The notes under the pieces are model-generated. The model made no database searches. It was not told where the DNA came from and worked only from the letters and a program-made list of their open reading frames with translations. This document shows, piece by piece, positions 6,413 to 14,472 of a stretch of DNA of 64,000 nt. The position numbers and the translations under genes are program-made. The stretch spans positions 1 to 64,000 of the forward strand of contig JAKSCV010000002.1 in the NCBI GenBank assembly GCA_022360445.1, written 5' to 3'. Source of the stretch: Gammaproteobacteria bacterium. Lineage in GTDB: Bacteria > Pseudomonadota > Gammaproteobacteria > UBA5861. Position 1 is the stretch's first letter, and each line of letters opens with the position of its first letter.

Positions 6413-7252
6413 ATGAAATTTAAGAAGCCTATAATTTGGGCGGTTTCAATAGTCATTATTTGTATTGTTGCTATTGCAATAGCACAACCCGTATTGGTCA
6501 AAGCTATCTTAGCCAAGTACAAATCTACGGATCATTTTCTAGTTCTACAAGCGGATAATCGTGTTAGATACGAAGCGCCTGCAAAGCAGAACGCTCTAAT
6601 TTTGAGTGGTTTCTTGAATGACAGCCAACATGCAGTAGAACATGCGCTTCACGCTAATTTCAAAAAGCCCGTCGAGGTTTATGTATGCGCTTCGCAAGAG
6701 TCTTTTAATGAGTACGTGTTTTTATCAAAAAATGTTAGGGGGGCTGTGTATTGGGGTAAGTTATTTTTATCTCCAGGAGCATTCAGTAGAGGATCAGCTC
6801 AAAGGTTAACCACTCATGAATTAACGCATTACCTTTTTTATACTCATCTCGGTGAAAAAGCGCATATTGAAGGGATTCCACTATGGTTTAGAGAAGGGGT
6901 CGCTGAGTTTGTTGCCAATGGAGGGGGGGATTACACAGCAGGAAAAGAAGTGTTGGATTTAATGAGTAACAAGGAAAGGGAAGCCTACTTGTCAGGCAAA
7001 CTGAATTTTTGGTTTTTTACTCAAAATGCAGTTGATGCAGTGACTAAAGACGGAGTGGTAAACTGGCTGCTCTATCGGGTTGGTGCATTGTTTGTGCATT
7101 TCATCCACGACTCGAGTCCCCAACAATTCGATAAGCTGATTAAGTCACTTTTATCCGGAATTGAGTTCAGTGAGGCTCTTCAAAAATCATATGGGAAAGA
7201 TACTGAATCTCTGCTTAAAGAATTCACCCTGTATCTATCTCACGAGACTTAA
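6413..7252 (+). CDS. Membrane-anchored HExxH metallopeptidase (peptidase MA-like)
   Basis: 279 residues. Residues 7-30 form one hydrophobic segment after a basic start, so the rest should be outside the cytoplasm. THELTHYL near residue 139 gives the zinc-binding HExxH, and WFREGVAEF about 22 residues later gives the third ligand Glu in the gluzincin WFxEGxAE form. A frame from GTG 6371 exists but lies in the attC, so I chose the ATG at 6413. The substrate is unknown. It shares a cassette with the small membrane protein that follows, because no attC separates them. Confidence 0.75.
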   Translation: MKFKKPIIWAVSIVIICIVAIAIAQPVLVKAILAKYKSTDHFLVLQADNRVRYEAPAKQNALILSGFLNDSQHAVEHALHANFKKPVEVYVCASQESFNEYVFLSKNVRGAVYWGKLFLSPGAFSRGSAQRLTTHELTHYLFYTHLGEKAHIEGIPLWFREGVAEFVANGGGDYTAGKEVLDLMSNKEREAYLSGKLNFWFFTQNAVDAVTKDGVVNWLLYRVGALFVHFIHDSSPQQFDKLIKSLLSGIEFSEALQKSYGKDTESLLKEFTLYLSHET

Positions 7253-7271
7253 AATAATAGGAAACACATCT

Positions 7272-7436
7272 ATGACGGCTTATATCTTAGTGACAATATG
7301 GGTAATCGGTGGCTTGGTCTTCTACTTCATTGGTAAGCGCCGTGGTCTTAAGATTGGTTTTGTGCTCAATTTAGCAGCAGCTTTCTTGGGGCCTTTTTCT
7401 ATCCCACTGGCTTTTCTTTTAAAACCAGAAAAGTGA
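7272..7436 (+). CDS. Small two-helix membrane protein
   Basis: 54 residues with two hydrophobic segments (about 2-19 and 27-47) joined by the basic turn GKRRGLK. The ATG lies 19 bp after the stop of the metallopeptidase gene with a weak AGGAAAC ahead of it. No family is recognised. It sits in the same cassette as the peptidase and could be a partner, but this is only inferred from position. Confidence 0.6.
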   Translation: MTAYILVTIWVIGGLVFYFIGKRRGLKIGFVLNLAAAFLGPFSIPLAFLLKPEK

Positions 7437-7472
7437 ATGGTGTTACACCACAAAAAAATTGCTAGATAAAGC

Positions 7473-7569
7473 ACATAACCAATAAAGTGCTCGGACTTGG
7501 CAGAGCTGTCACCTTTTTTGTTCCAAAAAAGCCGCCAACTTCACCAAGCCGATGTTTGAGGCGTTAGGC
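7473..7569 (+). repeat. attC site after the peptidase cassette (97 bp)
   Basis: Cores ACATAAC (7473-7479) and GTTAGGC (7563-7569). TCGGACTTGG on the left pairs with CCAAGCCGA on the right except for one extra A, the extrahelical base that sets attC strand choice. The last bases (GTTTGAGGCGTTAGGC) are the same as in the brnTA site. Confidence 0.82.
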
Positions 7570-7605
7570 GTTTCATGATGAAATTAACAGGACTAATTTT
7601 TTTCA

Positions 7606-8064
7606 ATGGAAGTTAAAATATTAACTCTGGAGGATGACCTCGAAAAAGTCGTTTCAGGAATAAATAGTGCTGCCTGGGATATCAAAAATGACATTTCAGA
7701 ATACACGGTCAGTGCTCTAGAAAGTTATTTACAGCGAGAAGACACTATTTTCTTAGCATGTTACGAAACAACAGGGGTTACGCACACACTATTGGGTATA
7801 GCATCATCACGGATTGAAATTAAGCCCTACGGTGAGGAGCTTTGGCTTTACGTTGATGAGGTAGATGTTTGCAGGGACCATAGGCAAAAAGGAGTCGGAA
7901 AATTTATGATGCAGCACTTAATAGAGATAGCGACGAATGAAGGGTGCAAAGAAATTTGGCTCGGTGCCGAAATAGACAACCTTCCAGCAAACGCACTTTA
8001 TAGGTCACTTAAGCCAGATCAAGTAACCGACGTGATTGGCTACACCTACGAAGTCGATGCTTAG
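7606..8064 (+). CDS. GNAT-family N-acetyltransferase
   Basis: 152 residues. The acetyl-CoA site is seen as VDEVDVCRDHRQKGVGKFMM near residue 85 (Q/RxxGxG/A pyrophosphate loop), followed by LGAEIDNLPANALYRSL, the usual C-terminal motif. Length and layout resemble the aminoglycoside 3-N-acetyltransferase type I enzymes found in integrons, but the similarity is too general to claim drug resistance. It starts 36 bp after an attC core, so it is a cassette gene. Its own attC is not clearly seen; a lone GTTAGAT overlaps the stop. Confidence 0.82.
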   Translation: MEVKILTLEDDLEKVVSGINSAAWDIKNDISEYTVSALESYLQREDTIFLACYETTGVTHTLLGIASSRIEIKPYGEELWLYVDEVDVCRDHRQKGVGKFMMQHLIEIATNEGCKEIWLGAEIDNLPANALYRSLKPDQVTDVIGYTYEVDA

Positions 8065-8427
8065 TTAGATCATGTTGTCGGGAAAACTCTAACATCAAAG
8101 GAACATCAAAGGGGTCAGATTCAATTGATTACCCTTTGATTGCCTTTGATATTAGCGCACCCAGCGAGTAGGTCCGGTGGTATGCGTCACAAGAGCGGTG
8201 TCTCTTTGAACATTAGGGTGACTATTCTCACCACCCCGTTTTGCACTATTTTGGTTTATGGGGTGTGATTGTTCATTGGGTTTGTCTCTACCTACCTGGG
8301 ATGGCTTTTACAATCCTTTTCTTTCAGGATCGGCACAACACGTCACCGCTCTTGGCGTACTTGCAGATGCTGTGGCTTTCATGCAAAAGTACCTTTTCTT
8401 CTTTTCAGTACGGGTTTTGTTTAAACG
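8065..8427 (+). other. Gene-free junction between cassette array and ureG
   Basis: This 363-bp stretch holds a core-like GTTAGAT/CTCTAAC pair (8064-8093), a long hairpin (8094-8150) and then about 270 bp without a convincing gene. Short open frames exist on both strands, but none has a recognisable product or RBS. No end of ureF, the usual neighbour of ureG, is found in any frame. Confidence 0.5.
8094..8150. repeat. REP-like double inverted repeat
   Basis: ATCAAAGG is present twice on the left and CCTTTGAT twice on the right around an 18-nt centre containing GTCAGATTCAATTGATTA. The two halves form an imperfect stem of about 18-20 bp. GGGGTCAGATTC-type sequences recur as extragenic palindromes in gammaproteobacteria. 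Confidence 0.55.
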
Positions 8428-9042
8428 ATGTCTCAACAGATTCTTAGAGTGGGGGTCGGCGGCCCAGTCGGCTCTGGTAAAACGGCACTGCTTCGTGCGC
8501 TCTGCGGTGCGATGCGTGATAAGTATGATATGGCGGTTGTTACGAACGATATTTACACTCGCGAGGATGCCGAGTTTTTACTCCGCCATGGGGTGTTAGA
8601 CGCAGACCGGATTGTGGGTGTGGAAACCGGTGGCTGCCCACACACGGCTATTCGTGAGGATGCTTCTATTAATCTCTCAGCGGTTGAGGATTTGTGTGAA
8701 CGCTTTCCCGCGCTTGATTTTGTTTTGATTGAAAGCGGTGGCGATAACCTGAGCGCAACATTCAGCCCTGAGCTTTCGGATCTGACTATTTATGTGATTG
8801 ATGTTGCGGCGGGCGACAAAATCCCCCGTAAAGGTGGACCGGGTATTACTAAGTCTGATTTGCTTGTAATTAATAAAACGGATTTGGCGCCATTGGTCGG
8901 TGCGTCACTTGACGTGATGGATCGAGATGCTAAAAAAATGCGCGGTGAGAAGCCGTTTGTGTTTACTAATTTGAAAGCTCAAGAGGGCCTTTCGTTCATT
9001 TCGGACTTTATCGTCGAAAAAGGGATGTTAAGGGATCTTTGA
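8428..9042 (+). CDS. ureG: Urease accessory GTPase UreG
   Basis: 204 residues, normal length. [12 protein letters not shown] is the P-loop, [15 protein letters not shown] and [15 protein letters not shown] follow as in UreG (the CPH motif binds nickel at the dimer interface), and NKTDLAP is the guanine-binding motif. UreG hydrolyses GTP to drive nickel insertion into urease with UreD, UreE and UreF. None of those genes, nor ureABC, is nearby; the upstream side is the cassette array. The gene looks intact, so the rest of the cluster is elsewhere or was cut away. Confidence 0.95.
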   Translation: MSQQILRVGVGGPVGSGKTALLRALCGAMRDKYDMAVVTNDIYTREDAEFLLRHGVLDADRIVGVETGGCPHTAIREDASINLSAVEDLCERFPALDFVLIESGGDNLSATFSPELSDLTIYVIDVAAGDKIPRKGGPGITKSDLLVINKTDLAPLVGASLDVMDRDAKKMRGEKPFVFTNLKAQEGLSFISDFIVEKGMLRDL

Positions 9043-9167
9043 TTAAGCCTTAAATGGGTTTACGCTCACCCCCCTAGCCGCTCAAATTAAATGCATCAGG
9101 AAACGGGGGTGGCGAAGGTGCTTGAATGCATCACAGCGATTTCACGCAATCACTGCGCTGTGGCGCC

Positions 9168-9347
9168 TTAGGCCGTTTGGTTTTTACGCCTTTGTCGCAC
9201 GTGTTTTAGAATCGCCGCTTTTTCTTGCTCATCAGCTTTGGGCCAGCGGCGAATTTCGTCCAGGCTACGCAAGCAGCCGGTACATAAGTTGGTTTTTTCC
9301 GCCAATTGACAAACGCCAATGCACGGTGATTGCGCGGTCTGCCACAT
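9168..9347 (-). CDS. DUF1289-family small cysteine protein
   Basis: 59 residues, ATG at 9347. The sequence has SPCIGVC near the start, then CTGCLRSLDEIRRW and a C-terminal KAAIL helix, which is the DUF1289 pattern with four Cys (CxxxC then CxxC) likely to bind a metal. The start lies 3 bp after the stop of the HMG-CoA lyase gene, so the two are one transcript; genes of this family often end operons in this way. Function is unknown. Confidence 0.85.
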   Translation of the reverse strand: MWQTAQSPCIGVCQLAEKTNLCTGCLRSLDEIRRWPKADEQEKAAILKHVRQRRKNQTA

Positions 9348-9350
9348 TTT

Positions 9351-10250
9351 TTATTTCCCAGCCAGCGCTAAGGCGACTTTGGAATGCGCAGGTTTGCCAA
9401 GCACGCCGGAGATGTAGGCACTGGCGGCCATCAGTTTTTCCAGATTAACGCCGGTTTCGATTCCCATTCCATTGAGCATATAAACCAGGTCTTCTGTGGC
9501 CAGATTTCCAGACGCCCCTTTGGCGTAAGGGCAACCACCCAGGCCAGCCACTGAGCTGTCAATGGTGGCCACGCCCAGTGCCATTACAGCGAAAATATTG
9601 GCCAGTGCCTGACCGTAGGTGTCGTGAAAGTGCGCGGCCAGTTTTTCCACGGGCACTCGCTCGCTGACGGAGCGAATCATGGCTTGCGCTTTCAGCGGGG
9701 TGCCTGTGCCGATGGTGTCACCTAAGGAAACTTCATAACACCCCATCTGATACAGTTTGTGGGCGACCTCTGCGACTACGCTGGGGTCCACTTCCCCGTC
9801 ATACGGGCAGCCTAGCACGCAGGAGACGTACCCCCGTACTTTTATGCCGTGCTTTTCGGCAGACTCCAGCACGGGCTCAAAACGCGTGAGGCTTTCATCA
9901 ATTGAGCAGTTGATATTTTTTAATGAGAAGGTCTCTGAGGCCGCTGCAAAAACAGCCACTTCTGTCACCTGGCTTTCCAGGGCATCCATAAAGCCTTTTT
10001 TATTGGGGGTCAAAACCGGGTAGGTCACACCGGGGCGGCGGTTTATTCGGGCCAGTACGTCATCTGAGTTCGCCATTTGCGGCACCCACTTGGGGGATAC
10101 AAAACTGCCGGATTCAATAACGGACAGACCGGCATCCGCAAGCCGCTCAATGAGTGTGACTTTTTGTTCAACGGTGATAGGCGTGGCTTCATTTTGGAGC
10201 CCATCCCGTGGGCCGACTTCAACAATTTTTACGTGTGTAGGGAAAGACAT
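9351..10250 (-). CDS. mvaB: Hydroxymethylglutaryl-CoA lyase
   Basis: 299 residues from the ATG at 10250. The TIM-barrel signature [12 protein letters not shown] is at the N-terminus and the catalytic-loop motif [14 protein letters not shown], with the active Cys, near residue 226; HFHDTYG supplies metal-binding His residues. The enzyme cleaves HMG-CoA to acetoacetate and acetyl-CoA, the last step of leucine breakdown. The frame extends 32 codons upstream, but that part has no similarity. No other leucine-degradation gene is adjacent. Confidence 0.93.
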   Translation of the reverse strand: MSFPTHVKIVEVGPRDGLQNEATPITVEQKVTLIERLADAGLSVIESGSFVSPKWVPQMANSDDVLARINRRPGVTYPVLTPNKKGFMDALESQVTEVAVFAAASETFSLKNINCSIDESLTRFEPVLESAEKHGIKVRGYVSCVLGCPYDGEVDPSVVAEVAHKLYQMGCYEVSLGDTIGTGTPLKAQAMIRSVSERVPVEKLAAHFHDTYGQALANIFAVMALGVATIDSSVAGLGGCPYAKGASGNLATEDLVYMLNGMGIETGVNLEKLMAASAYISGVLGKPAHSKVALALAGK

Positions 10251-10348
10251 TGATATTGCTCTTGTGTTTTTCGGCAGTATAGCAAAGTCCGATTCGTACT
10301 GGTCTATCGGCATGGCCTTGGCTATAGTCGGGATTTTATCCGCCACCT

Positions 10349-10993
10349 ATGCCGATCGATTACGGAAGTTACTTCGCTTTTCTGCTGGCCGCCTCTGCGT
10401 TAGTGCTCTCGCCTGGGCCAGATACGGTTCTGGTTATTCGCAATACACTTAGCTCTGGCAAAACGGTTGGGCTGGCCACCGTAGCGGGTATTCAAATGGG
10501 GCTGGTTGTTCACACTCTGCTGGCTGTGGCTGGTGTTTCTTTGTTGATCGCGTCGTCGACGTGGCTTTTTAGAATGGTCGCAATTTTAGGCGCCTGTTAT
10601 CTCGGCTATCTGGGCGTTCAGCATTTTCTGCACCCGTCTTTGGTTCGCGTTGAGTCCAGCTCCAGGCAATCCCGCTTACTTCATTACAAGGCTTTTCGCG
10701 ATGCGTTGATCACTAACCTGCTCAACCCGAAAGTCATTCTGCTTTTTCTTGCTCTCTTGCCGGGCTTTGTTGAGCCCGAAAGAGGCGACACGTCGCTCCA
10801 GTTGATCCTGCTGGCTTTGGGCTTGCTGGTGATCAACCTTTTGTGGCAAACACCTATTGCCCTGGCCGCGAATACTTTCCGGAAAGTCATCACGCAACCA
10901 CAGGTTCAGCGCTGGATCAGCCATACCACGGGCGGCATTTTACTCGTGTTTGCCGGGCTGATCCTCTGGGAGCATGTGTTTCATCAAGTGTGA
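10349..10993 (+). CDS. LysE/RhtB-family exporter
   Basis: 214 residues, six membrane helices. The N-terminal helix has SPGPDTVLVIRNTLSSGK, the RhtB signature with the conserved PGPD, and TNLLNPKVILLFLALLPGF is the second family motif. Members export homoserine, threonine, leucine or other amino acids; the substrate is unknown. It is divergent from mvaB across 98 bp. Unlike the array copy at 5204, it keeps the usual PGPD motif. Confidence 0.88.
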   Translation: MPIDYGSYFAFLLAASALVLSPGPDTVLVIRNTLSSGKTVGLATVAGIQMGLVVHTLLAVAGVSLLIASSTWLFRMVAILGACYLGYLGVQHFLHPSLVRVESSSRQSRLLHYKAFRDALITNLLNPKVILLFLALLPGFVEPERGDTSLQLILLALGLLVINLLWQTPIALAANTFRKVITQPQVQRWISHTTGGILLVFAGLILWEHVFHQV

Positions 10994-11025
10994 TACTGCC
11001 GTTAGATTCTCATGCCGAATCCGTA

Positions 11026-12006
11026 TTAAAGGTTAGGGTCTACAACTATGCGCCCGCGGGTCTGCCCCTGGAGAATTTGATCCGCCAGATCAACCATGTT
11101 TTCCAGCGATACGATTTGGCTGATGTTGTCTAAAAATGTGGCTGGTAAGTCTGACGCAAGCCTCTGCCAGGCCGCGGCACGGCGTGGGGCAGGACACATC
11201 ACCGAGTCGATCCCCAGCAGGTTGACGCCACGGAGAATGAACGGCATGACCGTGGTCGGTAACCCAACGCCACCAACCAAGCCGCAAGCCGCCACGCTGC
11301 CAAAAGGTTCGGTTTGCGCCAGCATTTTGGCCAGGACTTTGTCGCCGACGGTATCGATGCCGCCTGCCCAGTAAACTTTTTCCAGCGGGCGGGCATCTGT
11401 AGCCATTTCGTGGCGGGATAACATCATATTGGCACCCAAGCTGCTCAGATATTCATGCGAAGACTCTCGACCTGTGATCGCCGCAACCTCGTATCCCAGA
11501 TGGGTTAACAACGCTATCGCGATGCTGCCAACTCCACCACTGGCGCCTGAAACCACGACCGGCTTCCCTCCCGGCATAACGCCTGCGTGTTCCAGCGCCA
11601 TGACGCTTAGCATGGCCGTCAAGCCCGCAGTACCTATTTCCATCGCCTGGAGTGAGCTCATATTTTCAGGCAGCGGCACAAGCCAGTCTTCGGGAACACG
11701 CGCTTCCTGCGCGTAGCCTCCCCAATGGCGCTCACCCACACCCCAGCCGGTCAGCACAACTTTGTCACCCGGCTTGTAAGCTTCTGACTTTGATTCAACC
11801 ACCTCTCCCGCAAAGTCGATGCCCGGCACCATGGGAAACTGCTGAACAATTTTATTCAAGCCCTTGATCGCAAGCCCGTCTTTGTAATTGAGCGAGGAGT
11901 ATTCCACGCTCACTCGCACGTCTCCTTCCGGGAGCTGCGTGCTTTCAAGTGTTTCGATGCTGGCAACTGTCTTACCTTCAACTTGATTTAATACGAGTGC
12001 TTTCAT
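11026..12006 (-). CDS. acuI: Acrylyl-CoA reductase (NADPH), AcuI/YhdH type
   Basis: 326 residues, MDR superfamily without catalytic zinc. SSLNYKDGLAIKG and VPGIDFAGEV are typical of the AcuI/YhdH group; VSGASGGVGSIAI is the nucleotide-binding motif. AcuI reduces toxic acrylyl-CoA to propionyl-CoA with NADPH, a step used in DMSP and 3-hydroxypropionate metabolism. The gene stands alone, convergent with the RhtB-like gene. Confidence 0.88.
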   Translation of the reverse strand: MKALVLNQVEGKTVASIETLESTQLPEGDVRVSVEYSSLNYKDGLAIKGLNKIVQQFPMVPGIDFAGEVVESKSEAYKPGDKVVLTGWGVGERHWGGYAQEARVPEDWLVPLPENMSSLQAMEIGTAGLTAMLSVMALEHAGVMPGGKPVVVSGASGGVGSIAIALLTHLGYEVAAITGRESSHEYLSSLGANMMLSRHEMATDARPLEKVYWAGGIDTVGDKVLAKMLAQTEPFGSVAACGLVGGVGLPTTVMPFILRGVNLLGIDSVMCPAPRRAAAWQRLASDLPATFLDNISQIVSLENMVDLADQILQGQTRGRIVVDPNL

Positions 12007-12028
12007 GTGGGGCTCCCTCCTGATTGTT

Positions 12029-12577
12029 TTAAAGTGCTTTTGCTGCAGATCGTAGGTATACCACCATGGAGTATAGGGTCAAACCCGCAGCAATCACGAG
12101 ACATATTAACCCAATGCTATACAACGGCAGGGTAAAAAATGGGTCTTGGTAGAGCATCATGGTGAGCGCGGTCAATTGAACAACTGTTTTAAGCTTACCA
12201 ATATCCGAAACGGCAACACGCTTCTCTTCTCCGATTTTAGCCATCCACTCCCGCAGGGCTGAGATCACCACTTCACGGCCAATAATAATAATCGCCGACA
12301 GAACAACGATCATTTCAGGGTGCTGGCTCACCAGTAAAACCAGGGTGAGTACAACGAGTAATTTATCCGCCACAGGGTCAAGAAATGCACCAAATGCGGA
12401 GTGTTGCCCGAGGCGCCTTGCCAGATAACCATCCAGCCAGTCGGTAAGCGCTGCAATGAGGAATAGCCACGCGGCTGCGTGCCGGCCCCACTCAAAGGGC
12501 AGATAAAAGAAGATGACGATGAGCGGTAGCACAGCAATTCTGAGTAGTGTCAATGCTGTGGGTAGGGTAATTTTCAT
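12029..12577 (-). CDS. pgsA: CDP-diacylglycerol-glycerol-3-phosphate 3-phosphatidyltransferase
   Basis: 182 residues with about five membrane helices. The CDP-alcohol phosphotransferase motif is complete: DGYLARR, an eight-residue spacer, then GAFLDPVADK, giving all the conserved Asp. PgsA makes phosphatidylglycerolphosphate, the first committed step to phosphatidylglycerol and cardiolipin. The ATG at 12577 is chosen over an in-frame upstream start that would extend to the uvrC stop. The uvrC-pgsA order is conserved in gammaproteobacteria. Confidence 0.94.
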   Translation of the reverse strand: MKITLPTALTLLRIAVLPLIVIFFYLPFEWGRHAAAWLFLIAALTDWLDGYLARRLGQHSAFGAFLDPVADKLLVVLTLVLLVSQHPEMIVVLSAIIIIGREVVISALREWMAKIGEEKRVAVSDIGKLKTVVQLTALTMMLYQDPFFTLPLYSIGLICLVIAAGLTLYSMVVYLRSAAKAL

Positions 12578-12617
12578 GACGATCTCTTGCAAAAAGCGGC
12601 TTTTAGGGTGACACAAA

Positions 12618-14444
12618 TCAGTTTTTTAATCGGTGCAGTTCATCATAAATAGTAGCCGCCAATTGTTTGCTGATTCCTGGCACGGTGGCCAACTCTTCCC
12701 TCCCTGCTTTTTCGATTTGCTGAAAGCCACCGAAGTGTGCCAATAGCTTTTGACGCCGCTTAGCACCGACACCAGGAATTTGCTCCAAGGGTGACTGGTT
12801 ACGGGCTTTGGCCCGACGCGCCCGGTGCCCGGTAATGGCAAATCGGTGGGCTTCGTCACGAATTTGCTGAATCAAATGCAGCGCTTCGGAATCACTTTGC
12901 AAGCGCATTTCTTTTTTGCCCCGATCAAAAATCAGCAGTTCCTCTCCAGCTTTTCTCTCTGGCCCTTTGGCAACACCGACGAGTTCAACTGCCTCAATTT
13001 GTAGATCATCCATCACGCCTTGTGCAACATTCAATTGACCCTTACCTCCATCAATTAAAATGATATCCGGCAATGGTGCACTTTCCTTTAACTGTCTAAG
13101 GTAACGCCGTTCTAGTGCTTGCTGCATGGCAGCATAATCATCGCCTTTGGTAATACCTTCAATGTTGAAGCGGCGGTATTCCTGTTTCGCTGGCCCTTCG
13201 AGGTTAAACACAACACATGAGGCTACGGTTCCTTCTCCCATGGTGTGACTGATATCAAAGCATTCCAGGCGCTCAGGTATTTCTTCTTTTTTAAGTAGCC
13301 GCCTTAAAGCATCGAGACGTTGTGCAATACCGGAACGGGAAGACAATCGCGTTTCCAGGCTCATCCGGGCATTTTCTTCAGCCATCTCAAGCCAGCGTGT
13401 GCGCTCACCCCGCGTTCGGTGCTTGATTGTGACCGGCACGGAAGCTCGCTTGGATAGTACTTCTTCAATCAGTGATTTTTCCAGGAGTGGCTCTGAGGTC
13501 AAAATTTCCTCAGGGACTTCATTGTGTGCGTAAAATTGAGTGACAAAGGCATAAAGTACTTCGCTGCTTATTACGTTTTCAGGCACTTTAGGGTAAAACG
13601 CTTTCCCACCTAAGTTGATGCCGTTTCTTATCAGGAAAACGTGTACACAAGCCTGACCACCGCCAAGGTAAGACGCAATCACATCGGTATTACCTTTATG
13701 ACCGCTGACGTACTGTTTTTCAGTCACCCGCTTGAGTGTAGCAATCTGGTCACGCACTTTGGCTGCTTTTTCGTAGTCCAGGCTTTCAGCGGCCTCGTTC
13801 ATTTCATCTACCAACTGGGAAATAACGCCTTGGTTTTTCCCTGTTAACAGAGAGACACTCATGTCAATGTCGTGCTGATAGTCCTGCTCATTGATTAAGC
13901 CAACACAAGGACCTGTGCAGCGTTTTATTTGATATTGTAGGCAAGGACGGGAACGGTTCCGAAAGTAGGCATCTTCACACTGCCTGACTTGAAAAACTTT
14001 TTGTATGAATTGCAATGTTTTTCTAACGGAACCGGCACTGGGGTAAGGGCCAAAATATTTTAGCCCTCGCTTTTTAGCGCCACGGTGATAGAAAAAACGG
14101 GGAAAATGAGGGTGGTCTGACAGACCAATATAGGGGTAACTTTTATCGTCCCGAAGTGAAACGTTGTAACGGGGGCGGTGCTTTTTTATGAGTGTTTGTT
14201 CCAGCAACAGCGCTTCTATCTCGCTGTCTGTCACAATGACGTCAATGCCAGCAACATTGGAAACCAGTACCCGGGTTTTAACCGTATCCGATTCTCTGTA
14301 AAAGTAGCTGTTCAGCCGGTTCCGTAAATTTTTGGCCTTGCCCACATAGATGACATCACCCGATGCATTTTTCATCTAATAGACGCCCGGGCGGTTGGCA
14401 ACGGTTTTTAGAAAGTCTTTAGGATTAAATGCGGCGGACACCAT
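12618..14444 (-). CDS. uvrC: Excinuclease ABC subunit UvrC, interrupted by an in-frame amber codon
   Basis: From the ATG at 14444, which has a strong AGGAGG, the frame reads 22 codons ending NRPGVY, then TAG (14376-14378), then ATG and 584 further codons. The remainder has all UvrC parts: the second half of the GIY-YIG domain (IYVGKAKNLRNRL), the UVR motif near residue 210, the RNase H-like endonuclease domain (CFDISHTMGE) and C-terminal HhH repeats. Full length would be about 608 residues. The stop falls just after GVY, the GIY half of the nuclease motif. Initiation at the adjacent ATG would give a protein lacking that half. It may be a mutation (CAG to TAG), a sequencing error or suppressed. 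Confidence 0.85.
14376..14378 (-). other. In-frame TAG within the uvrC coding sequence
   Basis: Codon 23 counted from the ATG at 14444. It is followed at once by an ATG, so termination and re-initiation are possible. Homologues have Gln or Arg here; a Gln CAG would need one C-to-T change. Confidence 0.85.
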
Positions 14445-14472
14445 TACCCTCCTGGGTCATCCGATTCTGCCC

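Noticed and set aside
1-8150. CRISPR array or prophage
   Set aside because: Repeats are attC-like and not regularly spaced, there are no cas genes, and no phage structural genes are present.
8241-8599. Two overlapping plus-strand frames before and into ureG
   Set aside because: A faint GFxNPFxxG-like stretch recalled HupE/UreJ proteins, but the match is too short, there is no proper start or RBS, and the frames run into ureG out of phase.
9122-9448. Plus-strand open frame of 108 codons
   Set aside because: It is the shadow of the minus-strand DUF1289 gene and the end of mvaB; its product resembles nothing and it has no RBS.
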